Shown: positions 34,564-46,624 of the stretch, in pieces
Layout of the letters: each line of letters opens with the position of its first letter
Position numbering within the stretch: the first letter of the stretch is position 1
Made by a program: the position numbers and the translations under genes
Notes under the pieces: generated by a model
Seen by the model: the letters and a program-made list of their open reading frames with translations, nothing else
The model's database searches: none
What the model was told of the DNA's origin: nothing
Source of the DNA: Heterocephalus glaber
Lineage: Eukaryota; Chordata; Mammalia; Rodentia; Bathyergidae
Direction of reading: 5' to 3'
Length of the DNA stretch: 64,000 bases
NCBI RefSeq assembly: GCF_000247695.1
Contig: NW_004624747.1
Span: forward strand, 15,161,303-15,225,302

Positions 34564-35384
34564 AATATGTTCCAGTGTTGAATTTTATGATTATTTTCCC
34601 TAAGATACAATGGTCCTTTGCATTTATAACTTCAAGTCCCTCTCTTATTCTTAGAAAGTATCCCTAATTATATGTATTTTATTATATTCCCATTATCTTC
34701 ATCAAAGATACAGATTATGAATTCGTCCATCTTTCATGTCTATAATTTTCTGGGTTTTTTAACTTTCCTCTTTGGGTCATCTTCTTGTTATTTTTCCAAT
34801 TGTACACTCCATCTTCCTTACCCTACTTTTTTCAGTAATACCAGTTCTTTGTGCTCCTTCCAGTTCTGTCTTTATTAATTCCTGTAGTGATCTTATGTTT
34901 TCTTTTCCTGCATCTGTCAATTTCTGCCAAATTATGTTTCATTCCCTGTATTCGACCATGATTTTTTCTATTAACTTATATATCCCTGCTCTGAACTCCT
35001 ATTTCATATACCATTTACTTCATTGAATTGTTTTTTAATTCACTGGGAAAATGTTTTGACACAATTCTGTCTGCTATATGACATTTTCTTTCTGAAAAGA
35101 GCTCTTCATCTGTCATTTTTCCTTATTTATGTTCTGTTGGATTTTTTAAATTCTATCTTTACATAGACCTGATGCTGTTTCCCTTTTGTAATTGAGATTA
35201 ATTCTCCTTTGTGTTTAGGGATTTCTATGGGGAAGTTTCCAAGGCCCTGTTTTAAGCGAGCAAGAATTTTTTTCCCCACTTCATGGTAAAGATCCTTATA
35301 ACATTTTTATTGGTTCATTCTTTTAACCTTTATTTTTACCAAGATAACATATTTGTAGATTTGCTGCATTAACTTTCTAAAAAA
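34564..35384. other. unassigned stretch
   Basis: T-rich sequence with scattered open frames; no repeat or exon identified. Possibly decayed L1. Confidence 0.35.
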
Positions 35385-35515
35385 AATTTTTGCTAGTACC
35401 TGTTTGCAATACATAATTGACTACATTCATTGTGGGGAGTTGATACATGTACATAACACATTTTAATTCTTTTTATCCCCTCCCCTTCTCTTCCCTCTCA
35501 CTCCCTCTGCTACAT
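35385..35515 (-). mobile_element. short L1 3'-end insertion
   Basis: gctagtacctgtttgcaata, cattgtggggagttgataca and tgtacataacacattttaat; closely similar to 29205 and 47360. Confidence 0.62.
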
Positions 35516-35726
35516 TAATTTTAGAGAAAAAGGTCAATATAAACTGTTGTTTGGATACAATTCATTAATTATAATTAAAAAGATCCTGCGTGAATATCTG
35601 TGAAACACATGTAAGAAAAAGGAGGCTATAGAAAGTCTGTGGCCATCTACACAGATTTTATAAATAGAACCTGTATCTATTACTTATGGATGAACTGTGG
35701 AAATAATGTAGTTTAAAAAAATGTCT

Positions 35727-35841
35727 TTTTTTTTTAAACAGGGTCTCCTTGTGCAGTTCAAGCTGGCCTCAAACTCAAGGCAATCGTCCTGCCTCAGCCT
35801 CCTGAGTGCTGGGATTATAGGTGTGCACCACCACACCCAGC
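35727..35841 (-). mobile_element. B1 SINE without duplication
   Basis: Antisense acagggtctccttgtgcag to ccaccacacccagc; target duplication aaaatgtctttt. Confidence 0.9.
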
Positions 35842-36142
35842 TATAAAATGTCTTTTGAATGTGTATAGCTTTCTCACTGCATTAAAACCCCAAATCCAGA
35901 ACTTATTAAGGGTATTGTCACCCTGTGGCTTACACATCCCTGATTTTCTATCCTGTACTTTAAATCTTTCTTCTGTCTTCTCCATAATATGAGAAACAAG
36001 CTACCAACATCACTAAGTAGATGTAGTAAACATGTATATATAACTGTTTGTGGTATAATAGAGGGGTGATTATAAACATTTCATATATTATATCAAATGA
36101 ATATTGTATATTAAATTGGCAGAAATTGATTCAAACAAAACT
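35842..36142. other. unassigned stretch
   Basis: Nothing recognised. Confidence 0.4.
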
Positions 36143-36223
36143 TTTTTTGTTTATTAATGGTGCTGGGGATGAAACCCAGGACCTTGCACATGTGAGGCAT
36201 GTGACCTAGACCTCTAGTCCTGG
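36143..36223 (-). mobile_element. ID SINE, diverged
   Basis: ggtgctggggatgaaaccc with aggaccttgcacatgtgagg; box A is decayed. Confidence 0.75.
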
Positions 36224-37251
36224 TTAATTTTTATACTGCCTTCTTTTCTTTTTCTTTTTTTCCACTAACTCCAAGAAAAATGAGATGGCAATTTGGAAGA
36301 TTGAATATTGCTGTTTGAACCAGTCAAGGATATTCCCCAAGTTCAATAATTTTCCAAAGACACAGATTTAAATAGAATCCTTTATGAAGCTTCATAATGT
36401 GTGAAAAACTTAGCCTATTTGTATGTTAGAGATGCACGTATTTCGCATTTCAGAAAGGCCTATACATAACTCACCAAATGTCAGAAACAACTAAAACTGC
36501 ACTGTTAGATTTTAAACTAGTTACGAGGTAGAGGGGAGTTGTCTGTGAGAGGAAAGGATTCAAAAAGAGTTAGTGAAGAGGAACAAGAAGAGCTCAGCTT
36601 TTGAGCTACAAGTAATGAGTGTGGATACTCTGCTACAGCACAGACGGCCTAGAGAAAAAGAAAACCACCATCTGGAGGCCGTGGTTGAATGGTGGAGACA
36701 AGGGTTGTTTCAGGAAATTGAAAGTAAGGAGATAGCAACTTAAACCTATAAGCTGTTTATGCATCTGAGAGTTAGATGTCCACATTTTTGTTTTTATAAA
36801 AGCTAATATGTTTTCATTTTTAAACAGTTTAGTGAAAAAAGGAGAAAGTTTCTATTAACACCATTTAAATTTCATAAAGAAACACATTATAGACTTCTGG
36901 TGTCCACTTTTTGGGGAGCCATTTTTGGGTACGTACTTTGCCATGTAAAAGTATGTACCGGAAACTCAACTGGGAATCAGATGCCACTCATAAAACATCA
37001 AAGTAACAATCATCGATCTTCCTGTCTTATCAGGATGTTAATTAAAGCAATTGAATGTGATTAGATATGTGAAAGCACTTTATAGAAACGTCAGCTCTTA
37101 ATGTTGTTATTTTTTAAATATAAAAAGAGGTCAGACTTGATCCAAGCAGCCTGTTTTAAGCGGCTATTGGGAACATGTACTAGCAGCTCTCATGTAGACA
37201 GCCAAACCCTTTTTTACTGCAACCAGTACAAAAGGTAAAGCTTCCCACCCC
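36224..37251. other. unassigned stretch
   Basis: Less AT-rich around 36510-36720, without splice or repeat signals that I recognise. Confidence 0.4.
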
Positions 37252-37446
37252 CTTGTACTAGGGATTGAGCCCAGGGCCCTCACACTGAGCTATATCCTCA
37301 TTTTGAAACAAGGTCTCACTAAGTTGCCCAGGCTGGGCTCAAACTTTTGATCCTCCTGCCTCAGCCTCACAAAGTGCAAGGACTACACTACAGGCCAGCC
37401 TTCCAAAGTTCTGGGACTACAACCATCCACTACCACCACATCCATC
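37252..37446 (-). mobile_element. B4-like SINE, rearranged
   Basis: Shortened ID half, then antisense B1 half. The B1 part carries a partial repeated segment (aaagtgcaaggactaca and aaagttctgggactaca). Confidence 0.72.
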
Positions 37447-37987
37447 TTACTCACTGGAGCAGCATGCAGCCTAACATTTTTAGTGTTTGAGTAATAAGAT
37501 ACCATTTCTTTAGGTAGAGAGTTCAGCATTTAGAACTTTTTTTTTTAAAGGAAAAACGCCCTGAATTTCATTAACAGTTTGTGGAGGAAAGGACTACTTC
37601 TAGAAACGGGTAGAACTAGGCTATCAGGTGCTTGGAAATCTTTTTAACAGCAGGAGAAAAGAGCGGGTAGCCACAGCTGTTCTCTTAGACCCTGCAAAAA
37701 TACATATGCATACCCATCCTCATCCTTCCTTTGCTGAGTGAAACTGAAGGCAATAGTTTCTGTCTCCAGTTTCAGTTCTCTTTCATCCTTGTTGAGAACA
37801 AAGATAGCAGATCAACTAAATGTAATTAGTATAAGAAGTAGTATGGAATGGGGGCATAGATATCTATCCCTTAGAAGGAAGGCCAACAAAAACAATTGAA
37901 TAGCTTTGGGACCCTAGTGCCAGGGTTAGGTCTCTACTTTTTTGTATTACAAATTATTTCAAAAAAAGATTATGAGGACACCAGTGC
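37447..37987. other. unassigned stretch
   Basis: Nothing recognised. Confidence 0.4.
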
Positions 37988-38010
37988 AGGGGCGGGGTGG
38001 GGGGGGGGGG
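37988..38010 (+). other. G-rich tract, G-quadruplex-type motif
   Basis: GGGG, C, GGGG, T, then about twelve G: four G4 runs with single-base loops. Confidence 0.75.
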
Positions 38011-38561
38011 TTGAAGACTGGAAGGTTGATTCATAAAGTGGTAAAAAACAGGGCGGAAAACCTCAGTACTTCTGGCACAATTAGTCAGGAGATGTGTCAG
38101 CAATTCCTGAGGCAAAGATACAGTCTATAGAGTTTAATTATGAGTAAAATTATTATTCAACTTCAACATAATTATTAATGATTTTGAACTATCTGAAAGC
38201 TGTTATGCAACAGGGTGGCTACAACCATACTGCTGTTATTATTTTAATTAAAATTAAAATCATAAATTCAGTTTATCTGTTACATTAGCTAAACTACAAG
38301 TACTTGATAGTCATATGTTATAAATAGCTAACATATTGAATCATGCAAATGATAGACTATTTCCATCGTTATGGAACATTTTATTTGAAAACACTGATCC
38401 TAGAACAAACTCTGAGAGTTAAAGTTTAATGTAAGTATATGCTACCTAACAAATTATTAATTTAAGTAAAAATGCAGTATATAAAGTAATTTCCTATTAA
38501 AATGGAACCTACCATCGTAGCTTGGTTATTCTAGGCACAAATAATACTCCTCCCCCACCCC
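38011..38561. other. unassigned stretch
   Basis: AT-rich; nothing recognised. Confidence 0.4.
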
Positions 38562-38692
38562 CAAGACAGGGTCTCACTTTGTAGTTCAGGCTGGCCTTGA
38601 ACTCACTGTGTAACCCAGACTGGCCTCAAACTTGCAGTGATCCTCCTGTTTCAGCCTCCCAAGTTCAATGGGCATCCACCACAACACCCAGC
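38562..38692 (-). mobile_element. B1 SINE with 29-bp duplication
   Basis: Antisense units aggctggccttgaactcac and agactggcctcaaacttgc; a deletion near the 5' end removes part of tgctgggattacag. Confidence 0.88.
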
Positions 38693-39224
38693 CTCAAATA
38701 ATATTTTTTAAATGAACAGTAGGATCCACTAAATAAAATTAAAGACAAATTTATGTCTTTTAGCTGCTAGGACTTGAGAAAAACAAGGGTGATAAAAAAA
38801 TTATGAAAAGTTTCACATCCACTCACATTCCATAAGAACGTAAGTCAAGATGAAACAATTTAGCAAAGCATTGATAGGATTAAAGTCACTGATAATAAGG
38901 AACAGAGTAAGAAACAGCTACAATAAAGGCTCAAAGTACTTTCTAAATTATTTTTTATGAAAATATGATGTCCTCTGGAAAATCTTAGAAGTGATTTCTG
39001 TAATACAATTTATGCATCATGAACAAAGATTAACCTAACCCTAAGTTAGGTTATTATTATTACCATATCCAAAGCAGTAGGGAAGGAAATTGAATGACAG
39101 TTGACCCAACTTTTGACCCATTTAAAACAGTAAAAATGTGCATAGTTACTTTATAATCCTTATATGTGGTCTAAATAGACTATCGTATTTAATTATTTCA
39201 TTTATTAGTAATGGATGAAGATTA
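38693..39224. other. unassigned stretch
   Basis: AT-rich. A short palindromic cctaaccctaagttagg at 39034-39051 is noted. Confidence 0.4.
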
Positions 39225-39440
39225 TTGAGTCCTCATTCTTTGTGAGCCACCTTGTTTATCATTTTATGAACTGAATCCTCACAATAAACAGTACTGTGAG
39301 TTAGATACATTTATGTTCTTTTTACAGATAAGGAAACTAAACCTTGGAGAGATTTGAAGCTGTCTTATGGTCATATGACTAGTTAGGGATGGGCCTGAGA
39401 TTTGAATTTAGTTCTGCCTTAACCAAGACCTGTGCTCTTA
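39225..39440 (-). mobile_element. MIR SINE
   Basis: tttttacagataaggaaact, then ttatggtcatatgactag and gatttgaatttagttctgcc are antisense MIR. Confidence 0.78.
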
Positions 39441-39916
39441 ATCTTTGTAAGTAGCCTTACAAGCAACAAGCTAAAGACCATACTAGTAGATAGCAGAGTG
39501 AAATGTAAATGCTTGCCTTTCTAACCCATTGTTATATTCAAACCCCTACAAAGATAATCAAGTTTCCTAAACATTTCAAATGTTAAGAATTGAGAACATT
39601 GTCTGAATACATTACTAAAGACATCACACATTAAAACAAACAGAAATACAAGTTGTATTTTTGTAACATTCAAACATTAAAAGCCTTAAAGCAGCACAGA
39701 TGATATTTATCAGAAGTGTGTTTTTCAATTGTCTTGATTTCAGATTACAGTCTTTTTTAGAGAATATTGCAACCATACAAAGTTGTTAGAGAATATTTAG
39801 GAAGTTTCTTACTATAAACATAACATAATTTTTCTAGAGTGGGTTATGAAGAAATAACCAAATAACATGCCAAGAAGTCTAGAAAGAGAGGGTTAATCAT
39901 TGAAGACCAAGTAGTG
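39441..39916. other. unassigned stretch
   Basis: Nothing recognised. Confidence 0.4.
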
Positions 39917-40000
39917 AGCTGGAGATGTAGCTCAGTGGTAGGGTACTTGCCTAGTGTGTATAAGGCCCTGGGTTCAGTCCCCAGGAAGACAAAAGAAAAC
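39917..40000 (+). mobile_element. ID SINE, old type
   Basis: GATGTAGCTCAGTGGTAGGG, CTTGCCTAGTGTG and GGGTTCAGTCCCCAG: tRNA-Ala-like generation. Confidence 0.85.
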
Positions 40001-41814
40001 AATGAATGAATGGCCAAACAGTGAAGGCTTCATCTTGGTTGATATAGTTTGTAGTCAGCCTAGTTCAAGCAGCTCATTTCTCTATTCCCTGAGCCCTCTG
40101 ACGTTTCTGGTGCTCAGTAGGAGAAACAGCGCCAGTTGTGAAACTTGCAGAGAGCAAAAGTTAAAGAGAAGAATATTCCCTTTAGTTTTCTTTGGTGGAA
40201 TTTCCCTCTGAGTGAATGAAATATATTTCAGCCAGTTGAATCACTGAACTGTTTTATTGCTTTGGAGCTCATAAAAGAATTTCTTCTGAAAACCACTGCT
40301 TGCCATTTCAACAGCTTAAAACCATAGTCTATTCAATCACTTCATAACAAAGTCTCGTAGATAATGACTTCACTGAAACAGTGCCAGACTGTCTTCAGCA
40401 AAATGTTGTTGGTATGAAGCTTCAAGGAAGGACAAGACCAGGAATATAAAAAGAAGAGTTAACTGCACTTTACTTATTGGTCAACTTAATTGAAAATATG
40501 GGGAATAAAGAAATAATTAACAAATAATATGTGGCTTTACCTTCAAGAAACTGAGAGAAAATAATTCATATGACATCATATGAAATTTGTGAGGTAATAT
40601 TAATATGGGAAATGGCACATTGATAAAAGTCAATGCAAAAGAATGTTTTATAACATTATTTTGTTGTCATGGAGTAGATTGACTCAGTCTTACAGCAACT
40701 ATTCTTGTACAAGTATTGCCTGACAAACATTGTTTTAGGTGTTGGAGATGTAACAGTGAACACAACTACCTGAGAAATATGTCCTTATAGAGTTTACCTT
40801 GTGGAAGAGGAAGACAGAACCTATGCAAATTAAGGAAAATACATAGTATATTAGATAGTGATAAATGCTATGACATAAAAACACACACAAGGATAGGGAA
40901 TGGGGAGCTTGAGGTTTTTCAAAAAGGGTGGTTAGAGTTTAATACATCTTTTATTAAAATTATATTTTTAGTATAAAATCTGCAGTTGAAAGAGGGCCAA
41001 ACCTTCCTGTCAAGTGAAAGGAATTCAGTTAAGGAATGAGAATGATGTCAGGTGAAAGGAAGGAATGTTTTATCTGTTTGCTGGTCTTGGGTGTGTTCTT
41101 CCTTCGCTTGGGTAGATGTTTAAGAGTATATTTGGTTTTTGGTAGTGTCAGCTGGCCCCTGAAATAAAATGGGGCAGTGTTATTAGAGACATTATTTCTG
41201 ATAATAGAGTACAATTTTACTCATCTTCCCCTGAGAGCTCAACACAAACTGCAGTTATGGAGGACATTTTTACAGAATAGTGTTTGTGATAGTGGGATTT
41301 TTTTGCTTATAGAAAAAATGTTACTCAGTCCTGCTAAAATACTGAAAGGTCCTCTTAGTTAGGAAAATCTGTCTGTTCCCATATTTCTTTGCAATACCAA
41401 ACCTATCGAGATATTACCATTGCATAGTTATTCTTTTATTCATCTACGTTATTCATTTACAAGTAGATTTTTTATGCATTTCTAAATATTGCTTGCATTG
41501 CCACAGGCTTTTTTTTTTTTTTTTAATGACTAAGTATTAGCTGGCTTTGTCTCTTCCGGTTCTCTAACCCTTCCTTTTTTCCTTTAGGCATGCCTATCCC
41601 AACCCATGCCTGTTCTGGCTAACCGAAAACAGTTTTCTCTAAGATCACCAGTTATTTCTATTTTGCCAAGTTTAGTGTTCTAATAAAGGTTGAAATCTTT
41701 ATTTCAACTTGTTCACTTGATCTTTTTGGGAAATCTCCAAATTGCATTATATCCTTTAAGTGAAATAAATGAAAGTATATCATAAGTACCTGCTAAAATA
41801 CTGTATCCAACAGG
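40001..41814. other. mostly unassigned; old-repeat trace at 40720-40900
   Basis: The phrase ttttaggtgttggagatgtaa with tagtgataaatgctatgac resembles a common ancient mammalian repeat that I cannot name. The rest, including 40020-40210, is unassigned. Confidence 0.4.
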
Positions 41815-41890
41815 AGCTAGGGATACAGCTCAGGAGCTAGGTGTACACTTGCCTAGCATGTGTAAGGTCCTGGGTTCCATCCCCAGCCCT
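41815..41890 (+). mobile_element. ID SINE, old type
   Basis: GGGATACAGCTCAGGAGCTAG, ACTTGCCTAGCATG and GGGTTCCATCCCCAG. Confidence 0.8.
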
Positions 41891-41897
41891 GAGAGAA

Positions 41898-41982
41898 TTT
41901 TTTTTTTTTTGGTACCTGGGATCGAACTCGGGACCTTGCATGTGCAAGGCAGGCAGCACCACTGAGCTAAATCCCCTGCCCT
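41898..41982 (-). mobile_element. ID SINE, young type
   Basis: Inserted into the end of the preceding old ID: target duplication ccctgagagaattttt/ccctgaaagaaattttt. A young copy dates after an old one. Confidence 0.93.
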
Positions 41983-42079
41983 CCCTGAAAGAAATTTTTA
42001 AAAGTACTTAGCTTATGATAATTGAATGTAAGTGTATTGAGTATTACTTTCTATCTTGGTTCAGTTCCAACCCAGTGTT

Positions 42080-42115
42080 ATCACTTCTTAGCCTTTTGGC
42101 TAAGATCAAGTGTAG
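42080..42115 (+). pseudogene. U2 snRNA 5' fragment, tailless retropseudogene
   Basis: Thirty-six bases match U2 nt 1-36, ending at GATCAAGTGTAG, with three changes all at ancestral CpG sites (ATCGC to ATCAC, CTCGG to CTTAG). No tail follows. Flanking 16-bp direct repeats at 42064-42079 and 42115-42130 (GTTCCAACCCAGTGTT and GTTCCAGCCCAGTGCT) differ at two positions. Confidence 0.93.
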
Positions 42116-42339
42116 TTCCAGCCCAGTGCTTTACACATTATAGATATTCAGTGTGCTTTGATTTGCTTTATGAATAAATGAATGGCTGAACCAGTCACTT
42201 CTTCTCTGTCTCCTGTCATGGTTCTTTGTGACTTCAAATATGTATTTAAGAACTTAACAGCTTCCAGTAGGGTCTCAAAAAAGGAAAAAAAAAACCCTAT
42301 GTATTAGTAACTGCACTGAAAGTATTATATTCATTATAT

Positions 42340-42445
42340 CATTTATTTCTCACAACAATTGAATACAGTGGTTATTCTTTACATTTCAATCTTTTACAGG
42401 TGAAGAAAATGAGAATTTAGGAATTCTAAGTCACATAACTAGCTA
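42340..42445 (-). mobile_element. MIR-like fragment
   Basis: ttacaggtgaagaaaatgag with agtcacataactagctagta; diverged. Confidence 0.55.
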
Positions 42446-42510
42446 GTATACAGTGGTGCCATCAGTTACTCTGAGATTGTTCCAGAGCACCCAGATACAT
42501 TGACATGCTA

Positions 42511-42634
42511 AAGCTAGGCATGGGTAGCACATGCCTATAGTCCCATCTACTCAGGAGGCTGAGGCAGGAGATTTATTTGAGAATAGGGGATCAGAGCCAG
42601 AGCCAGCCTATGGGCAGCATAGTGAGACCTAGGC
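42511..42634 (+). mobile_element. B1 SINE, diverged
   Basis: gctaggcatgggtagcacatg start, actcaggaggctgaggcagg, short internal repeat agccagagccagcc. Confidence 0.8.
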
Positions 42635-42638
42635 TCGT

Positions 42639-42676
42639 TAATAATAATAATAATAACAACAACAACAACAACAACA
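42639..42676. repeat. (AAT)n(AAC)n microsatellite
   Basis: Forms the tail of the preceding B1; AAT units change to AAC units. Confidence 0.95.
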
Positions 42677-43093
42677 TTCCATCCCATGCTCCCACTGTCT
42701 GCACTGGGTTATCCCACCATCATATTGAACTCATTTAAAACAGACCTCATGAATATTACCACAAATTGTACTCCCTGATTTAGTCAGTGACAATCACATT
42801 ATCCTAATCACTTAGACCTGAAAACATCTTAACTCCTATCTCTTTTCCATGTCCTTATCCTAACTGTCACATCTGCTGATACAGTATAATTCCCAAGGGC
42901 TATACAAATACATGACTAATCCTTCCACACGCCTACCACAGGTTGAAGAGCCTGAGAAGTGTCTTTGTTATTTCCTTTAATTAATAACTTCCTTATTTTC
43001 TCCTGTCATTTTAGAAACATATAGTTTCAGCACTAATAACTTGAAAATTGTATACTTACTTGAAACTATTTCCCTGCCTTTTCACACTCTGAA
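42677..43093. other. unassigned stretch
   Basis: Nothing recognised. Confidence 0.35.
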
Positions 43094-43094
43094 T

Positions 43095-43128
<34 letters not shown>
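43094..43128. repeat. (CA)n microsatellite
   Basis: About 17 CA units, one interrupted by G. Confidence 0.96.
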
Positions 43129-43684
43129 TCCTTAACAGTTCTTCCTGCAGATAGGAATGATTCTTTTTTTTGGCTGAGTTACTTATTCAGAGGCCTCCAG
43201 GAGATGTCTCCTTAGTCTCTGTTGGATGACCTGCCCATCCCTAGATCTATCTCTGGAAATGGCAATTAAAAGGTTACCATAACTAGCTTAGACCTATTAA
43301 GCCTCATTGTATATGGTGGGCAGAAAGTATTCTATCAGCAGAATAAAGGGAAGAGCTGTCAGTCAGACAGGCAACCAGCAGGCAGGGGCTGCCAGAGCAT
43401 TCTTTGTCCAATTTGGATTTGTCCTAGTCAAAGCATCTGTACCTTCTTCACAAGCCATCTTTCTGAGAATAAATATTGTCATTTTCTTCAAGAATGGACT
43501 ACAGCGTATAGAATATTTATTATGAGATAATTTTAAAAGTTAGAAAAATACTATCCCCCCCTTTTTAAAGAACATGTCAAAAAAATAAAGAACATGCCAT
43601 TTATAGGAGCATCAAAAACAGAAAACATAAACTACCATTTCCTGGCAATAATAGCTAATAGCTAAAAGAAATTGAGTAATTGTG
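43129..43684. other. unassigned stretch
   Basis: Contains tcagtcagacaggcaaccag, a local CAG/CAGG-rich patch; no exon signals. Confidence 0.35.
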
Positions 43685-43870
43685 ATTTTAAAATGTGACG
43701 GTCTTCTACTTGAAATATCTCATATAATCCCTACAACAATCTCTAAGGGATGGGTATTTATATTATATCTGAGGCTAGGAGAGGTTAAATTACTTGACCA
43801 GAAACACAATTCAAACACAAGTAATCTTGCATCTGAGTTAATGTTCTTAACTAGCACATTAGACTGCCTT
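43685..43870 (-). mobile_element. MIR SINE, diverged
   Basis: gaggctaggagaggttaaatt and acttgaccagaaacacaa are antisense MIR. Confidence 0.65.
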
Positions 43871-44832
43871 CAGTAGTGAGCAAGAGAGATGAGCTCGTGC
43901 CAAAATCTTCTAGGCTCCACAATCATTCATCCTGAGACCTGGGGCTCTTGACCTAATTTTTCTTCTTGCCAACATTTTTGCCCTGGCTCCTGCCTCCTCC
44001 AACACAGTATAGATGTGATCAGGAAGGTTAGGGTACTGCAGGTCACCATGATTTCCTTCCTAGATCTGCCCTGAAAGTCATGCTTTGTTTTATCTTCCCC
44101 ACTTAGAGGTTAGTGAATAGGATATACAGTGACCAAAACCAAAAAAACCCTACTAAAACAATATCAGAAAGCATACAGATATTCTAAAACATTGTGAGTT
44201 TAAATTTTGTTCACAAGAAGGTAATTCTGTGAAAGGTAAAGGGTAATAGTCTGAGAAAAAAATATGATTACCGTAGACCATTTTTGGCCTTTCATACTTA
44301 TGACACACTCATTTTTGTCTTTCTTTGAACTTGGAGTATTCTGACCACTACTTCTGGTTTGTTTTGTTTTTGTTTTTACTTCTGGTTTTAATAACTGCAA
44401 TTTAAGTGAGAAAAATAAAAAACTATCTTGTTGAATCCCCATTCATGAATTCTGGCTTTGGGAATGAGTCTAGCTATAGAGAACAGGGTTGCTTTTGGTG
44501 AGAAAGGTCCTTAAAATTTTAATAAACACTTAAGCAGACTTTTACTATTGAATTCTCTCTATACCAGGCACTCTGATAATGCCAGGGTTTTCCATTTCTG
44601 TTTTTTTTTGTTTTTTAAGTTTCCATTAACTACTGTGCTCTGATATTTCCACCTCTTTGCACCATCTGTGATGGTGACTTTTGCAGCTGCCTGTGGCATT
44701 AAACTATTTAACATTTATCAGCACCAGGGAAACCCAGGCAGGAATATCTGGAGAGGGCAAAAATCTATAAGACTAAAACATTAATACTTGAAGGAGAACT
44801 GGATTTAGCTATTTTGGGCTGTATGAGAGAGA

Positions 44833-44868
44833 CAAAAAAAAAAGAAAGAAAAAGAAAGAAGAACGAAA
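44833..44868. repeat. GAAA-rich low-complexity tract
   Basis: aaagaaagaaaaagaaagaa pattern. Confidence 0.85.
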
Positions 44869-44994
44869 AGATGAGCAGAGATCAAGAAAATAATCAGGCC
44901 ACTCACACATAAAATTGTTGAGAAACAGAAAGAATAGAATTCAGGAAGAAAAGAGCACTTTACAAAATATTCTTCCTGTATTACAGTGTCTGCT

Positions 44995-45019
44995 GTCTCT
45001 CTCTCTCTTTCTCTCTTTG
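44995..45019. repeat. (CT)n-rich tract
   Basis: tctctctctctctttctctc. Confidence 0.9.
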
Positions 45020-46109
45020 AGAAAAATTATTTAGAAAACTTGCTCTGAGTTCATCTGTACTTAGGGTGGGTTTTAGGTTTGTAAGTTTTCTGCACTATGC
45101 TAATCCTGGCCTCTTTAATACTGAACTCTCAACTCTCCCACACAAACAGATTCTCTCAGAATTATCTTTTATCGCTTGACATTCAGCTCACATTTACTTT
45201 CTCAGACTTTTAGAAGTTACCACTCAGACAGATGCAAATTCAATGTCCTGACTGCCAAAGTGTGGAGCAGAAAAGAGACTTCCTTTTACACTTTCCATCT
45301 TTGGAGCCTTTGGTCCTGCTCTTTGAGCCTTTGCTAAATAGCAGACGGTAGGGCCTTGTTCAGATGAACAGGAGTGCATTTGCATTACTAAGCTTGCTGT
45401 CTCTAGTTCCAAAAAGAGGCTTTACAATTTCCTTATCAGCAAAGGGTTGCCTTGATTTCCTTTGATGATGCATCCCAGCTGACATTCTAGACCTAGCACA
45501 AAACCAATTCATACCCTGGTGAAATGATCGCACCCAATAATTCTGCATTATTTGTGCATATTAGGCTTTAATTAGTTAATGGGATAGATGAAGAAGAAAG
45601 TCCAAAATACCCAGAGTCCCCAATTTGAACTCCATCAGAGAAGCTTGACACTCTCAACAGAAACTTGCAGGAATACATTTCCATTGTACCTGCTCTCCCC
45701 CAGTTGTCAGTCACAAAAATGAACATTTAAAGTTTTAATAACCTCTAGTAATTTAAACAGAACACAAAGAGAACTCTATAAATAATTCACAAAATTGTGG
45801 GAAACGTTAAGTAACTGAGATTTATAAAAAGCATCTCAAAACACATTTTGCACCCTTTTTGATTTGCCATCATGGACTATGGTTTATTGATTTTTCAAAG
45901 GTGGGTACTGTATTCTGAACTCAAAGTAACTACAAAAGACAAAAAGTTGTGTAAGTCTGTTAAGTGTTTTATTCTCATTGGGAGATGTTTATGAGAAAGA
46001 AGAAAAGACAGTGTTTGGGGGGGGTCCTATTTTTTGTTTTAACTTTTTTTGGCATAATTATTCTCTCAATTTAATATTATGTTTTATACTACTGTTTGTT
46101 GTCATCTCG

Positions 46110-46430
46110 CAGTGGGGGTGCTGAGAAATGTGTCATTCGGCAGTTCTGCCTTTGTGTGAACATCACGGACTGTGCTCACACAAACCTAGAGGGTATAGCC
46201 TCATACACACCTAGGCCGTTCCAGATGACCTATTGCTCTTAGGCAAGTCGCTGTGTTAGATGTAGTGGGCAGTTGTAACAATAAATACTTGTGTATATCA
46301 ACATCACCACAAACGAAGATGGCTCCAACATTACTGTGGAATTTCTCAGCACTACTATAATCTTACAGGACCAATGTATACACAGTCCATTGTTGACTAA
46401 AATGTCATTATGTGATGTGTGACTATATGT
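46110..46430 (+). mobile_element. ancient DNA-transposon-like repeat
   Basis: gagaaatgtgtcattcggcag, cacacaaacctagagggtat, atacacacctaggccg and ttgttgactaaaatgtcatta match a widespread mammalian repeat I remember, but I cannot name its family. Confidence 0.55.
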
Positions 46431-46446
46431 ACATTTGTTTTGTTTT

Positions 46447-46594
46447 TGTTTTCTTGAGAGAGGGACTCACTGTGTAGTCCAGGCTGCCCTTGAACACACT
46501 ATGTAGCTCACACTGGACTCAAACTCGCAGTGACCCTTCCTGCTTTAGCCTCTCAAATGCTGGGATTCCAGTCATGCACCACCAAACCCGCTTT
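46447..46594 (-). mobile_element. B1 SINE with 29-bp duplication
   Basis: Antisense units caggctgcccttgaacacac and acactggactcaaactcgc. Confidence 0.88.
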
Positions 46595-46624
46595 ATATTT
46601 ATATTTATACATAAAATCAACTCT

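Larger units (their letters stand above)
43871..46109. other. long stretch with no recognised element
   Basis: About 2.2 kb without SINEs or L1, unusual for this window. Only GA-rich (44833-44868) and CT-rich (44995-45019) tracts stand out. Confidence 0.45.

Noticed and set aside
43062..43092. Minus-strand 29-nt mini-exon between a TG-repeat acceptor and GTAAGTATA donor
   Set aside because: The acceptor is made by a microsatellite and the piece is too short to judge; probably chance.
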